Of a DNA stretch of 64,000 nucleotides, positions 32,690 through 44,400 are shown piece by piece (position 1 is the first letter of the stretch; every line of letters starts with the position of its first letter). The stretch covers positions 620,001 through 684,000 of the forward strand of contig JAHDVF020000866.1 of the NCBI GenBank assembly GCA_022606425.2. Direction: 5' to 3'. Below the pieces are notes generated by a model that was not told where the DNA came from, did no database searches, and saw only the letters and a program-made list of their open reading frames with translations. This stretch comes from Lepidostoma basale (Eukaryota > Arthropoda > Insecta > Trichoptera > Lepidostomatidae). The translations under genes and the position numbers were made by a program.

Positions 32690-32925
32690 TGCTAGATCTA
32701 TCCACCAGAAATAGAAGAAGACCGAGGAAAACGTGGCACGATCAAATAAATCAAATATTGAATGTCGGCCATGTGAGGAGTCAGAGAAATCGACGCGCGT
32801 GCATGACACGATATATGAATGTTGGGGAAGCGAGAGAAATATGTCAGGAAAGAAAAGTGTTTCAGTCCATTCTTTCTGCCTACCCCGGCGGAGAGACGGC
32901 GAGTTAGTTAGTTAGTTATCTCTAT
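32690..32925 (+). mobile_element. RTE-like non-LTR 3' end with tail
   Basis: Reads NRRRPRKTWHDQINQILNVG, RSQRNRRACMTRYMNVGEAR, ending GAGTTAGTTAGTTAGTTA. Confidence 0.75.
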
Positions 32926-33032
32926 GCATTGTGCTGGTGAGAGTTGCCTCAGGGATGCAATATCAATTTAATTTCACTTTGCGTTTTTTAAATGTTTTTC
33001 TTATAAAATCTCATGATATATTATACCAAAAT

Positions 33033-33270
33033 TGAAGACTACAGGGGAAAAACAAGGAATGTCAGCAGAAGGTTAATTAGAATAAATTGAGAATAAAGCT
33101 AATCAAAGTCTATATATTTCTTAGCAATTAGCAATCGATTTTCTGGCCATAGTCGATGACACACATGATTTTTGAATATGAAAATTATACGTACAAATGC
33201 CGCTAGATGGCATTATTACATTTGTTTTGAATTTTAACTGACATTCCTTGTTTTTCTCCTGTAGTCTTCA
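33033..33270. mobile_element. MITE with about 33-nt terminal inverted repeats
   Basis: TGAAGACTACAGGGGAAAAA at the left is matched by the complement of TTTTTCTCCTGTAGTCTTCA at the right; pairing continues through ACAAGGAATGTCAG. 238 nt, AT-rich interior, no coding capacity. Confidence 0.75.
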
Positions 33271-33372
33271 TATTGTAAACGACCTGGAATTGCATGTCTT
33301 TAGTTTTGCGATTATTGAAAAAATCTAATAAAATCAATTTTCTGGTCACCGAACACTATTTAACGACATTAA

Positions 33373-33860
33373 AAAACTAACTAACTAACCACCACGCCCT
33401 CTCTCTGAAGGGGTAGGCAGAAAACATAAATTGCCACACTGTCCTTTCCTGGCATACTTCTCTCGGATCTTCAACATTCATACATCGTGTCATGCACGCA
33501 CGTCGATTCCTCCGACGTGATAAGATTTATTTTATCGTGCTTGGATCTTTCTCTATTTCTAAGTCCGTTTAAATCGTTAACAGATTTTTTTTAACCATTC
33601 TCTCTTCATTTATTATTTCCACGTGTCCAAACCATCTTGACGTTCCTTTTATTATTTTGTTCATAACACTTTCATTCGCACCACATTCACTTCTTATATT
33701 TTCATTCGACACTCTATCATACACAGAGTATCACACATTCATCTAAGAGATCTCATTTCTACTGAATTTATTCTACTTCCATCCTTCTTTTGCCAGTCCC
33801 ATGTTTTGCTTCCATAAGTAACATTAATATTTTTAATTACACATGTTTAAGAAAATATGT
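33373..33860 (-). mobile_element. RTE-like non-LTR fragment
   Basis: Tail complement AACTAACTAACTAACC at 33376, then the C-terminal coding region with indels. Confidence 0.65.
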
Positions 33861-34225
33861 GACACATATTTCCATATAAATATTGTAAAGCAGCCTGAAT
33901 GAAGTCTACGAGATGCCGAAATTATGAGGTGCTTTATTTGAATAGAATGAAGGTTTGACAACAGAGCCTATGTGTTTTGGATAAAGCACGTTTATCCTTT
34001 ACAGTTTTAATAATCCAGTATTTTGCAGGAGAACGAATAAAGGTTGAAGCTGAAATCCAGATACAGGTCAAGAAACCCGAGGGAATGTAATGAGGGCGAA
34101 ACCTGTCCTACGTTCTGGAATATGGCTGATTAAGGGGTTATATACCGTCAGAAGGCCGAAAAAGGCGATTTGTTAAACAATTTTTCAAGGAAAGAAATTT
34201 TGATTAATTAACGTGCAACTTTATA
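33861..34225. other. Unassigned intergenic DNA
   Basis: No gene or repeat recognised between lectins C and D here. Confidence 0.3.
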
Positions 34226-34465
34226 CACATATAATTGTAACATTAAACATTATTATTAACTGTTCAAATTAATAACACTGCTATAATATCGCGAAAATTG
34301 AAAAATGATGCCAACATCGATTTGACGAAACAGCTATTACGTCAATCTCAAAACAAGTATAATAACGATTGTCATATTATGTGACAGTGTTATACCTACC
34401 TTTTAATAGTTAATAATGTTGATATATTGAAGTGTTTCAGCCAAAACAATCGACTATTTAAACTT
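34225..34465. repeat. Foldback element M-b
   Basis: ATGATGCCAACATCGATTTGACGAAACAGCT (34315-34336 region) is a damaged hammerhead-like motif; outer arms TTATTAACTGTTCAAATTAA and TTTTAATAGTTAATAATGTT pair. Confidence 0.5.
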
Positions 34466-34499
34466 TATTAAAACGAAAACTTAAATACCTTGCCAGCAT

Positions 34500-35095
34500 T
34501 ATCACTAAAGCGCTTGACCCGGACATTGAAATAAAATGCAGAATTGAAGTTGCACGAGCTGCATTTAATAAAACGAGAACATCCTTTTATCTTAACTTAA
34601 AACTCCGACCAAGAATAATTAAATGTCTTATATGGTTTGTTCTACTATATGGCCGCGAAACCTGGACTCTGAAAGTGAATGTAATGAACCGGTTGGAAGC
34701 GTTCGAGATGTGGATATACCGCAGAATACTCCGTATACCGTGGACCAATAGGGTCAGTAATGCAGACATACTACAGAGAGCCAGAGCCAATAGAGAGCTG
34801 TTGTCGAGTGTGAAAATTAGAAAGGTCTAATATTTGGGTCATGTGCTAAGGGGAGAAAAATACCACCTCCTTCAACTGATATTAATGAGTAAAGTGGAGG
34901 GACGTCGGGAAGTTGGTAGAAGGCGGCGGTACTGGCTGCGGAACATCAAATATTGGGCAGGAATAACAAGAGTTGAGAACTTGTTCCAAGGGGCGAAGGA
35001 TAGAGATGCCTTTGCTGCAGTGATCGCCAACGTTGGGGGGGGGGGGGAGGGGGGACCTGGCGCGGCACCGAAAGAAGAAGAAGTTTTTATTTATT
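34500..35095 (+). pseudogene. Non-LTR reverse transcriptase C-terminus (MNRLEAFEMW type)
   Basis: Frames read LIWFVLLYGRETWTLKVNVM, NRLEAFEMWIYRRILRIPW, then after a stop LGHVLRGEKYHLLQLILMSK and VGRRRRYWLRNIKYW, ending near a G-run (35034-35055) and AAGAAGAAGAAG. Sister of 26895-27415. Confidence 0.75.
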
Positions 35096-35099
35096 AATA

Positions 35100-36055
35100 T
35101 ACAACGATATCAAAAACATATATTAGAAAAAAACATTAAAAAAAAAAATTAAGCCCAATTACACGGTACCACATTGTAAAAATAATGATATTTTAAACTG
35201 CTATGGCCAATGTTCGGGAGCTCCAATAAAAAAAGCGTCTGAGGTAAGCACGCTATCTCTATATTAGATCATCTAAACAATAAATAAAACTTAAAGGACT
35301 TCGTTTATACGAGTATACGGTATTATCTAGTGTTTAATCGAAGGATATACAAAATAATAATTTAAAAAAAAATTGAGACTTCTCAAACGAATGATTTTAG
35401 ATCAACGGCTTGTGTAAAATCTGCTTATCGGTTTAGCCGTTTTTGATTAAACTTTTGCGCACCAACTTTAAAAACACAGTTTTATCAAAAACGTGTTCAA
35501 AGTTTCAAAAGCACTGCTACTTACTTACAATCGCTCCGAAACGTCTTCACAAATATGCGAGTAAATTTGAGAATATTGTGTTCGTCGGATTGACATGAAA
35601 TCTGTGTATATAATTAAATATATGGACATAATGAAAACATATTAAAAAACACCTTTTTTAAATCCCCACTCCCTCTTAAATCATTGGTCAATAACCTTTT
35701 ATAATTTCTATTTATTTTATTATATATACATTTAAAGGTTTATTGTAAGAAGGGATTTGGCTTTGTATCGTGAAATAGGAATAGGAAACTCCCTGAGATT
35801 AAACTCTTAAAAATACAGAAACGATTGATCATTAATGGTCTTGCGATCACTTTAATTGTTTGATAAATATTAATAAAAAAATAAAGAATTAATTTTGATG
35901 AAATCGTTGAACCTTTACACATTTAATGATATATGTATTTTTATCTATGGTAGATAAAATTATTCGTTTTTTTAAATACTTTTTTGTACAACTTTACTTA
36001 CGACTGATATTCTTGCGACCAATTCAATATGATAAAAATTGCAAATATAAAGATG
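35100..36055. other. AT-rich intergenic DNA
   Basis: Nothing recognised in about 950 nt between two retroelement ends. Confidence 0.35.
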
Positions 36056-36057
36056 TA

Positions 36058-36650
36058 ATTATCAAATCAAATCAAATCAGTTTATTTCATCAACAGACAT
36101 TACAAAATTTATTTTTAAGGCATCTATTGAGAACAGGTAAAATAATATATTATATATAGTATACTACCAGAAACGCATAAGAGATGGTTCAACATTAGGA
36201 AGACAGGATACTCTCCAGAGTTAAGAATATTTGCCTTCTGAACGTACTTTCACTAACATGAAAGACGTCGATCTCCGAGGAGACCGCGTTCAGCAGACTA
36301 ATTGCTCTTCCCACCGGTGTCACCAGAGGCAGATTCGTTCTGGCGGCCGGTAGGTAAAACAATCTGTGCTGTCGCTGTCGGAGATATCTATCGGGGACAA
36401 AAAGCCGAACACCCTCCAGTACGGCCGAGTTCTCGAAGTATCCCCTAATTAATCTAAAGAAATTGGTAATTAGATGTCCATCTCTTCGAAGCTGTAGAGA
36501 ATTGGTTCCGAGCATTCCCAAAAGAAATGCCGTGGGATAGAGCCAAGGATAGCTACCATACTCCCTCATGTAGAGATACCTCAGAAATTTTTTCTGAACC
36601 CTCTCCAGCATAACGGAATATCTAATATTTATAAAGATTTGACAATCATT
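36058..36650 (-). pseudogene. jockey-like retrotransposon, best 3' copy
   Basis: A 138-codon minus frame (36195-36611) encodes MLERVQKKFLRYLYMREYGS, FLLGMLGTNSLQLRRDGHLI, RQRQHRLFYLPAARTNLPLV and the C-terminus EIDVFHVSESTFRRQI. The tail complement ATCAAATCAAATCAAATCAG begins at 36061. 5'-truncated at the post-palm region. Confidence 0.8.
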
Positions 36651-37084
36651 TTCGATGGTATTTGTCTATCTGGAAACTCAGATAATATCCCACATGTTTC
36701 CTGTACAATTATAATAAATAATAATAATAATAAATTGGATAATTTATCGAGCGCCATTTTTATGAATTACTCATTTCAAGGGCGCTGTAAACAAACGTGT
36801 GACAATTAGTTTTGTAGTCCAAGCATGATAATTAAAAAAAATCTGTCATCCTCCTTACATCTTCGAATGTGTTCAGTTTTACATAACACAACTTGAATTA
36901 TACTAGTAGTCCAACGCCTATGTCTACGAGATGAGTAGTATTCATGTATACATGAGCATTTAGAAACCGTCGATGTGATTTTCCGTAATCTTCTCATGTG
37001 AAGTGTTAAGCTTTTGTTAACATGTGATATGACAAGGAAAACAGCAGAATAATAATACATATATTTTTGGTAATTTATAATTGA

Positions 37085-37275
37085 AAAATACTATCAACAC
37101 GAATGAGAACGTCTGTTTTCTAGAAGTTTTATTACAGTTTATATGAATGATATGTTTCACCTTTCTAAGGCATTATCAAATGCCTTTAAAAATAGCATTT
37201 GATAATACCTTAGAACGGCGAAATATGTCGTTCCCATAAACTATGGTAAAACAGTCATTTTCGTTCATTTTAATT
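37085..37275. repeat. Foldback element M-a
   Basis: Arms CACGAATGAGAACGTCTGTT...GAATGATATGTTTCACC and GGCGAAATATGTCGTTCCC...TCGTTCATTTTAATTAT; inner TTTGATAAT-hairpin-GGCGAAA resembles a damaged hammerhead-like motif. Confidence 0.6.
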
Positions 37276-37324
37276 ATTTAAAACGGATTTTCTTAGCATT
37301 GTTCAAGAAACAAAAATTAAGAAA

Positions 37325-37870
37325 AATACCAACTTACTAACCATCATGTAGAGTTTTCGGAGGGGTAGGCTGAGATGATATATTGTCACATACATTGTAA
37401 CATGTGCGCTCGTCGATTTTTGCGACTTCGAATATGGTTGCCTTTAAGTAATAAATGGTCATGTCATGTTTTCCTCGGCCACCTTCAGCTTTTTTTCCAA
37501 TCACACTGCTTCATTTATTCAGCTTATAACTTTTAAATCATTCTTCTTTCATCCATTTGTTCAGTATGTCCAAACCTTCTATGTGATTTTTTATATATTT
37601 TACTTAGGAAACAGGCATCTGACTTACATTCCTTCCTTATAACGTCGTTCGTTATTCTATTAACTAAAGTTTTTCTACACATTCTTCTCATTTCAAACGC
37701 ATTTATTCTACTTTTTTCCTTCTTCTGCCAGCCCCAAGCTTTATTTCTATACATAAGGGTTAGCAATAGAACACGCGCCTTCATTGTTTCAGTGGATATA
37801 TTTCTATTTGCAGTAATGACTTGAGTGCACCATTTGTTTTGTTCCCAACGCTAACCCTTCTTTTCAATTT
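37325..37870 (-). mobile_element. RTE-like non-LTR fragment
   Basis: Minus frame 37533-37784 encodes LMYRNKAWGWQKKEKSRINA and HRRFGHTEQMDERRMI; both ends degenerate. Confidence 0.65.
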
Positions 37871-37994
37871 ATAATAAAATAAGATTGAAAAATTGCAAAA
37901 ACATTTTTTTTTAATTTCTATAATATCTGAGGAATAATTAATGATTCCATGAAAATGATTGTTTGATTTTGTTACAGAAATTTATATTTAAATT

Positions 37995-38048
37995 TTTTTT
38001 TTGTTAAAGCTCCGGCGGGAGCCAAGCCGGTTGGCTTTAACAAAAAAA
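37995..38048. repeat. Strong hairpin upstream of lectin D
   Basis: TTTTTTTGTTAAAGC and GCTTTAACAAAAAAA are perfect complements around an inner CCGGC...GCCGG pair. Confidence 0.6.
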
Positions 38049-38367
38049 TAAAGTAGTGTTAATACTAATAAAAGTGTGTTCATAGTATTTTTATTAATGC
38101 TCGGGACTGGGATTGGTACAGTCGAGGCACTATTTAGAAATGCTCACTCTCAAGTGATAGTCTACTTCGGGGAGACCCGATATAAACCACGAAAAAGAAC
38201 AATAAAAAATGCCACACCAAAAATCAAGTACTGTATACGAAAATATATTCAATATTTTTGTAGGAACGTCTCAACGTCACTTAGCTAATTATAATGCAAT
38301 GATTCAGAATTCAAAAATTAGCGGAATGTTCTCATTCTCTGTGATGGGAGAAACCTGTTTTGACGTC

Positions 38368-38382
38368 TACAGCAGTTGATAT
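38368..38382 (+). promoter_or_regulatory. Possible initiator of lectin D
   Basis: AGCAGTTGATA, CAGT-type initiator 46 nt before the ATG. No TATA box seen. Confidence 0.25.
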
Positions 38383-38420
38383 CGAGTTGTTGTCCATGTA
38401 ACACGTAGCGTGTTGCCAAT

Positions 38421-38481
38421 ATGTGTTTGAAGGTGATAAGTGGTTTTATTATTGCCCTAGCCGTGACTTCGGCTCTACCAG
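38421..38481 (+). CDS. Lectin D exon 1 (signal peptide)
   Basis: 61 nt, 20 codons plus G, donor CAGGTAGGA. Hydrophobic core GFIIALAV with a small-residue cleavage region TSA. Confidence 0.85.
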
Positions 38482-41400
38482 GTAGGAAGGTCTTTGATGA
38501 ATTGTGTTCATGTAAATAATTTGTCATATTAGATCTAAATTTGGAATCATTTTCGTGTTACTGTACTGAAAAAAGTGACGTTTCTCGGGATGTTAATACG
38601 TTTCATTTGTCCATCGAAATATAAGTGTGATAAGTTAAAATTGACTACTTTTTGTAATACTCAAAATAAAACCTGATTTCTCTTTTGTTATCTTCATGTG
38701 AATTAAGATTGAAAAGTTTTACTAATTAGGCAAATGTATTTAATATATTTTTTTAAACAAATACAATAAAAAAGTGTGTTTATGAATCTAAGTTTTTAAT
38801 GAATGGAGTTCGCAAACAAAGGTCTAAATAAAAACTAAAATAGCAGTAAAATGAAATGTTTTTGTGCCGACAACTTACGTATGGAAGTGAATCATGAAAC
38901 TGTCAAAATAAGGATGCAAGTAGAATAAATGCAAATGAGATATCTCAGAAGAATGGTAATCTGTATACATGATAAAATACCTGCAAATATAAGAAATGAA
39001 TGCAGTGCGTATTAAAAAGTTATCAACAAAATCACGAAAAGTTTTTTTAAGATTGTTTATATCGTTCCCCCGATGATGAAGGAGAAAAATTAACTCAAAA
39101 TTGGAAAAACATTGTTTTAATTCATAAAAAAATCTTGATTGAGATGGTTTGGACACAAAGAAATAATGATTGAAGAAAGATTAGATTGGTAAATATAGTT
39201 ACGATGTAGATAGATCAAGAAACAATTCTTAGGAAGACGTGGAACTATTAAATCAAATTTTAAAGATCAGCTATGTGAAAAGTCGGAAAAATCGACGGGC
39301 GTGCATGACACGATTTATGAAGGTTGAGGAATCGAGAGAAGCATGTCAGGAAACAAAAGTTGTTATGCTACAATGTCTGTTATGCATACTCCGTCGGAGA
39401 GATGGCGTAATGGTACATTTAAAAAAATCTGTTTTTAAGTACGTTTTTTAAACAAATTTCATTAAAAAAACTCAGTGTATTTTGTTAGCGTATAGTTGTG
39501 TTTATATTTAAATTTAAAAAGGATTACATAGAATTATTTACACAAAAATAAAAAAAAGGACGGTTTAATAGCTTAAAGCGAATATTCAGAATATTATACG
39601 GAACAAATAATGTAATAAATTTCATAAAGCTTTTTTCATATATAAATGATACAAATTTACTTTAACACATTGTTACTAAATAAATATCACTTCAATCAAT
39701 AATATTCTATATTCAAATTTACTCACCATCGTCTTCTTTTTTTGAAGAAAGATTTGACGAGGATAGAGCGCCACACATGGTTTTACCGAATTTTTTCTTC
39801 ATTATTTTATGTATGAAAAATAATATAATAAATATTTTAGCGTAATGATTATGTAAATTTTGCTACAAATAATTTAATTACACGTGTAACTTATGTCTTT
39901 TGGAAACGTGATATATAATGTATTAAACAACACTTTAAATATTTTAACAAAGCTGTCTAACTTTTAAAGAAAATGTATTTTACAACTGATAATATTAAAT
40001 ATATCTCTTTTTAAATGTACTTATTTGCGTAAGCAAAGTTATACACCTAATATTATTTAAGTTATGGTAACCTACCAGTAAGCGGAAATAGAAAAGATCA
40101 ATATAACCATGTGGTAATATGTGGTAATATTTGTGTATTTACACACATTATTCATATTACTTTCTCTGGTGGTTGGCTAACAAAATCTTATTATTATAAT
40201 TATTATTTTCTTGAATCGCTCTTTAAATCATGAAAGCATGAGCCAAATCGATGTAAAGGATATTATAGCTATCACAGTGGTTCAAGTGACATGTGATTGG
40301 CGCCATTCGTCAGCTTCGCTTTTTAAATCCCTACCGTACCTCATCCACGTGGGACCTACGTTAGTATTAATATATTATGCATATTTTTTTTAAATCACGA
40401 GGGACCCAGGCCATGTTTAATCTACCTTATTTTATTCTCTATGTCCCCCGGTACATGTATATTTAGCTTCATTAAGAAGATAAAGAGAAATAAGTTATTA
40501 ATCGTTCTCTGTTCTGTACAAATTCTGTAGAAATTGTAATAGGATTATTATCATGGGCGAATTTTTTGGTTGATGTTTTTTTAAACTTTGGAAGTGTTTG
40601 CCAATGTTTTTTAAAATATTTTTTTATGAATCCTAGATCGTAGAATAATTGCATATTCATTTTAATCAATCATTTTTAAATGTGTAGTAATTACATAGCA
40701 TCGTAACGCGAGGAATAGTTATTTTTTTGCACAGTAAGGGAAAGGTTAAACTACTGGGTGGCGTAACTTAGAGGTTACTTAAAGGTACCCCACAGCGAGA
40801 AAATATGGGTTAAAATAATCAAAGTACGCCCCTTTTCAGTATATTGAAAAATGATTGCTAAAGGTGTTGAATATGTGTACTTTCATATATGTTTCAGCTC
40901 CGACGGGAGATTATGATTTCATTTTTGGATCTTCGACACAGACGGCCCAGGGTTCATCCAAATACAGAAACGACTACTTGTACGACAGTGAATTAAATAC
41001 TTACTTCAAGGAGCACACCCTGCCAGCCACGTGGTTCGAAGCTGTGGCAACGTGCAGGACAGAAGGATCAGATCTCGCCGTCCCAGAAACGGAGGCTAAG
41101 TTGATGAAAATCAAGGATTTACTCAGCGATGACACCGAAGGGATTTGGTTCGGGATTCACGATTTATATTCTGAAGGATACTTTGTTACGTTAAATGGTA
41201 ATTTTTAAATCGGTAAATCCATTTTTCCCTATTTCTTGTTCCGTTTACATCGTAAGCATAAACATGTTTTTAAAATTCTTTGTTCATTAATTCTTTCTAA
41301 CTAACTAACTAACCATCACGCCGTCTCCCCGAAAGGGTGGCAGAAAGAATGGACTGTCACACTTTAACCGATGCGGCACTCCATCCTTCTCTTTTCGCCC

Positions 41401-44400
41401 CGCGGGAGACGCGGTATGGTGGGTTGCGAACCTCATCGCCACGGTCAATTAATTCTTTACATGTGTCAAAATCATCTTCTTCTTCTCTTCTTCCTCGGCT
41501 TATTCCCGTCCACTCCTGGACAAAGGCCTCCTCCATTCGCTTCAATGTCACTCTGTCCTGTGCAGACTGCATCAGATCATCCTTCCACGGTCTCCAAGTC
41601 AGCAGCCTTCTTGTCCACTGTTCATTTGAGCATCTTGCTACGTGACCTGCCCATTGCCATTTTAGAATCCCCACCCGGTGGATGATGTCAGTGACCTATG
41701 TTTTTTCTCTCACCGTATCGTTTCTGACTCTGTCTCTTAGGTTTATTCCTAACATGGCTCTTTCCATGGCTGTTTGGGTCGGTCACTCGTAGTTTCTCGG
41801 TACTTTGTTTGGACAATATAACAGTTTTAAGACCATAAGTACCAACCGGCAGAACGCAGGCTTCGTAGACTTTTCGTTACAGGTTGATCGGTATTTTCCG
41901 GTTTTTAAGGATGTAACTCATGTTTCCGAAAGCTGCCCAGCTTAGTCCAATTCTTTGTTATAACACTCTACTTTATAAAATCATCTTAATTTTCATAACT
42001 CTACTATTTTGTTCATAACAATTTGATTCGCACTGCGTTCACATCTTATGTTTGCATTATGCACTATCATACACAGATTTCTACACATTTGTCTAAAATA
42101 TTTCATTTCTACTGCATTTTTTAAACTTTTATCCCTATTTGTCTGATTCAATTCCGAATTTTTTTTTTTATGAATGTTTTTTTTTTTTTTTACTTATACA
42201 ACAGGTCGCTTGAACCCAATTACTGTATACAATGTGTTTTTTTAAGCTGATATATTGATTCTTGTGACATGTGATAGGTAGCTAATCTATCGCCATTTTA
42301 TTGTCACGAGAATTCTACACCAGACCAAAGACAGTGTGACAATCACACTGCCATCGCCGGGAATCGAACCCGGAACCTTCGGTATGGAAATCAGAGCTCT
42401 TACCACTCTGCCACGAAGGTCGTCAATAGATTTTGGTTGTTTTTAATAGATTTTGGTTGTTTTCTAGGTAAACCTGCTTCAGAAATTTATCTTAACTGGG
42501 GAGAGAACCAACCAAGTGATGATGATTCCAAAGAAAGAAATTGTGTCTTCTTCAGCATGAATGGGACATACTCGGATACAAGGTGCGCCGATCGAAATAG
42601 ATTTGTGTGCTCTACAAATAAAGAATTCTCTTGGAGTGATAAATGTCGGTGGTACGATCGAGGTAAGAATACAATACTTATTTCTCACAACAGATCAGAG
42701 GTTAAGTAACCTCTATAGTGCGGCTGACTACATTTGCAGTTTAAAAAATGGTTGCGAACAGCGGCAAATTGCATTTGCAGCTCATCTTATCAACTTTTTT
42801 CTAAATAGTCCATTGTTTTGGCCGAAATTTTTTACCTTTACATTTTAAACTGTTGAATTAAATAACTTTGTTTAATGTATCACAGGTGTTACACATGATG
42901 ATGTCAACATAGGTTGACGAAACAGCTGTCGCGTAAAATAAAATACTTTTGTGGTACAAATAACAAAGTTATTTAATTCAACAAATTAAAACCTTTTTCT
43001 GTTTCTTACTACTAAACTGTGCGAAAAATTTTGATGAACTGGAACTGTCTGTCTGAGCTGTAAATGTAGTCAAACACATTTTTTTTTACTGCAAATGTAG
43101 TCAGCCGCACCATGGAGGTTAATGGCAGAAACAAACTATTGTGCCATGTCGTGTCGTATACCAACGTGACAGCGAGCGTCACGTCACGAAAAAATCAGAG
43201 CGTGCCCTGACATGAGCGTCTGTTTTGTCAGGGCACATGGAGTCAATGTTGCAGTGGACTGTGGAGTGTGCGCGCACCTTAAACATTTTCATCCGATGCG
43301 GGTAGTAATTTTGAAAACGTTTAATTTCTAAAACTAACTAATTAACCATCACGCCGTCTCCCCGAAAGGGTAGGCAGAAAGAATGGACTGTCACACTTTT
43401 ACTGACGCGGCACTCCATCCTTCTCTTTTCGCCCCGCGGGAGATGCGTGTGATGGGTAGCGAACCTCATCGCCCCCAATAGGCATCTCGTACAGTTTTAA
43501 CATACATTTCTATTTATGTTAAAACTATATTTGAAACAGATAATAATGCTAAATTAATTCATACAAATGAATTAAGCCATATTTGATATTAATGTTTTTA
43601 TTTGATATTTCATGATGTTCAGTGTTAATAAATATTATTTAAATTTATTGTTTCTTAAACAATGATGTAAAACTATTATACGTATTAAATACTTAATATA
43701 AATGAAAACGTCTTTTTTCTAGGAGTTTTATTAAGTTTCATTTGGAATGATATGTTTCGTCCTTCTAAAGCATTATCAAAAACATTTGATAATGCCTTAA
43801 AAGGGCGAAATGTGTCATTCCATATAAAACTCAATAAAACTCATAGAAGACAGATGATTTCATTTATATTAATTATGAAAATATATTATATTAAACACAC
43901 ATATAGTTAAATTCACTTAAGTTTATGGCTTCGACCGGTTTCAGCAGCTGGCTGATTCCCAAAAGATAGCAATGAGATGCCGAAAACGGTAAAAGCCATA
44001 AACCTAACTGGAATTTAACAAAATTATATATAAAAACTGGAGAAGAACCTTGCAGGACGAGGTTAAGGTAGCAGGCCTCACTTGGGATGATATTAAGCAT
44101 CAGGCATGCGATAGAGTCGGGTGGAGAAGATTCCTTGAGGCCACGGAGGTGTGACAGGACAAAAAGAAGAAGAAGAAGAAATATAAAAACTAAAAGTTTA
44201 TTATAGTTTTAGGGAATGACATATATCGCCTTTTTAAATCATTATCCAGTGTATTTGAACTCTAATGCATTATCAAACGTCTTAATTCGGATTGATTATT
44301 TAATATGGAGTTTTACATCATTGTTCACAAAAAAGTAAATATACTTTTCAGGTTACGTATATAATAAAACGACCAAAAACTGCTACAAGTTCCACACGAA

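Noticed and set aside
42895..42927. Intact hammerhead motif
   Set aside because: The first core base is A instead of C, so it is listed only as a damaged relic.
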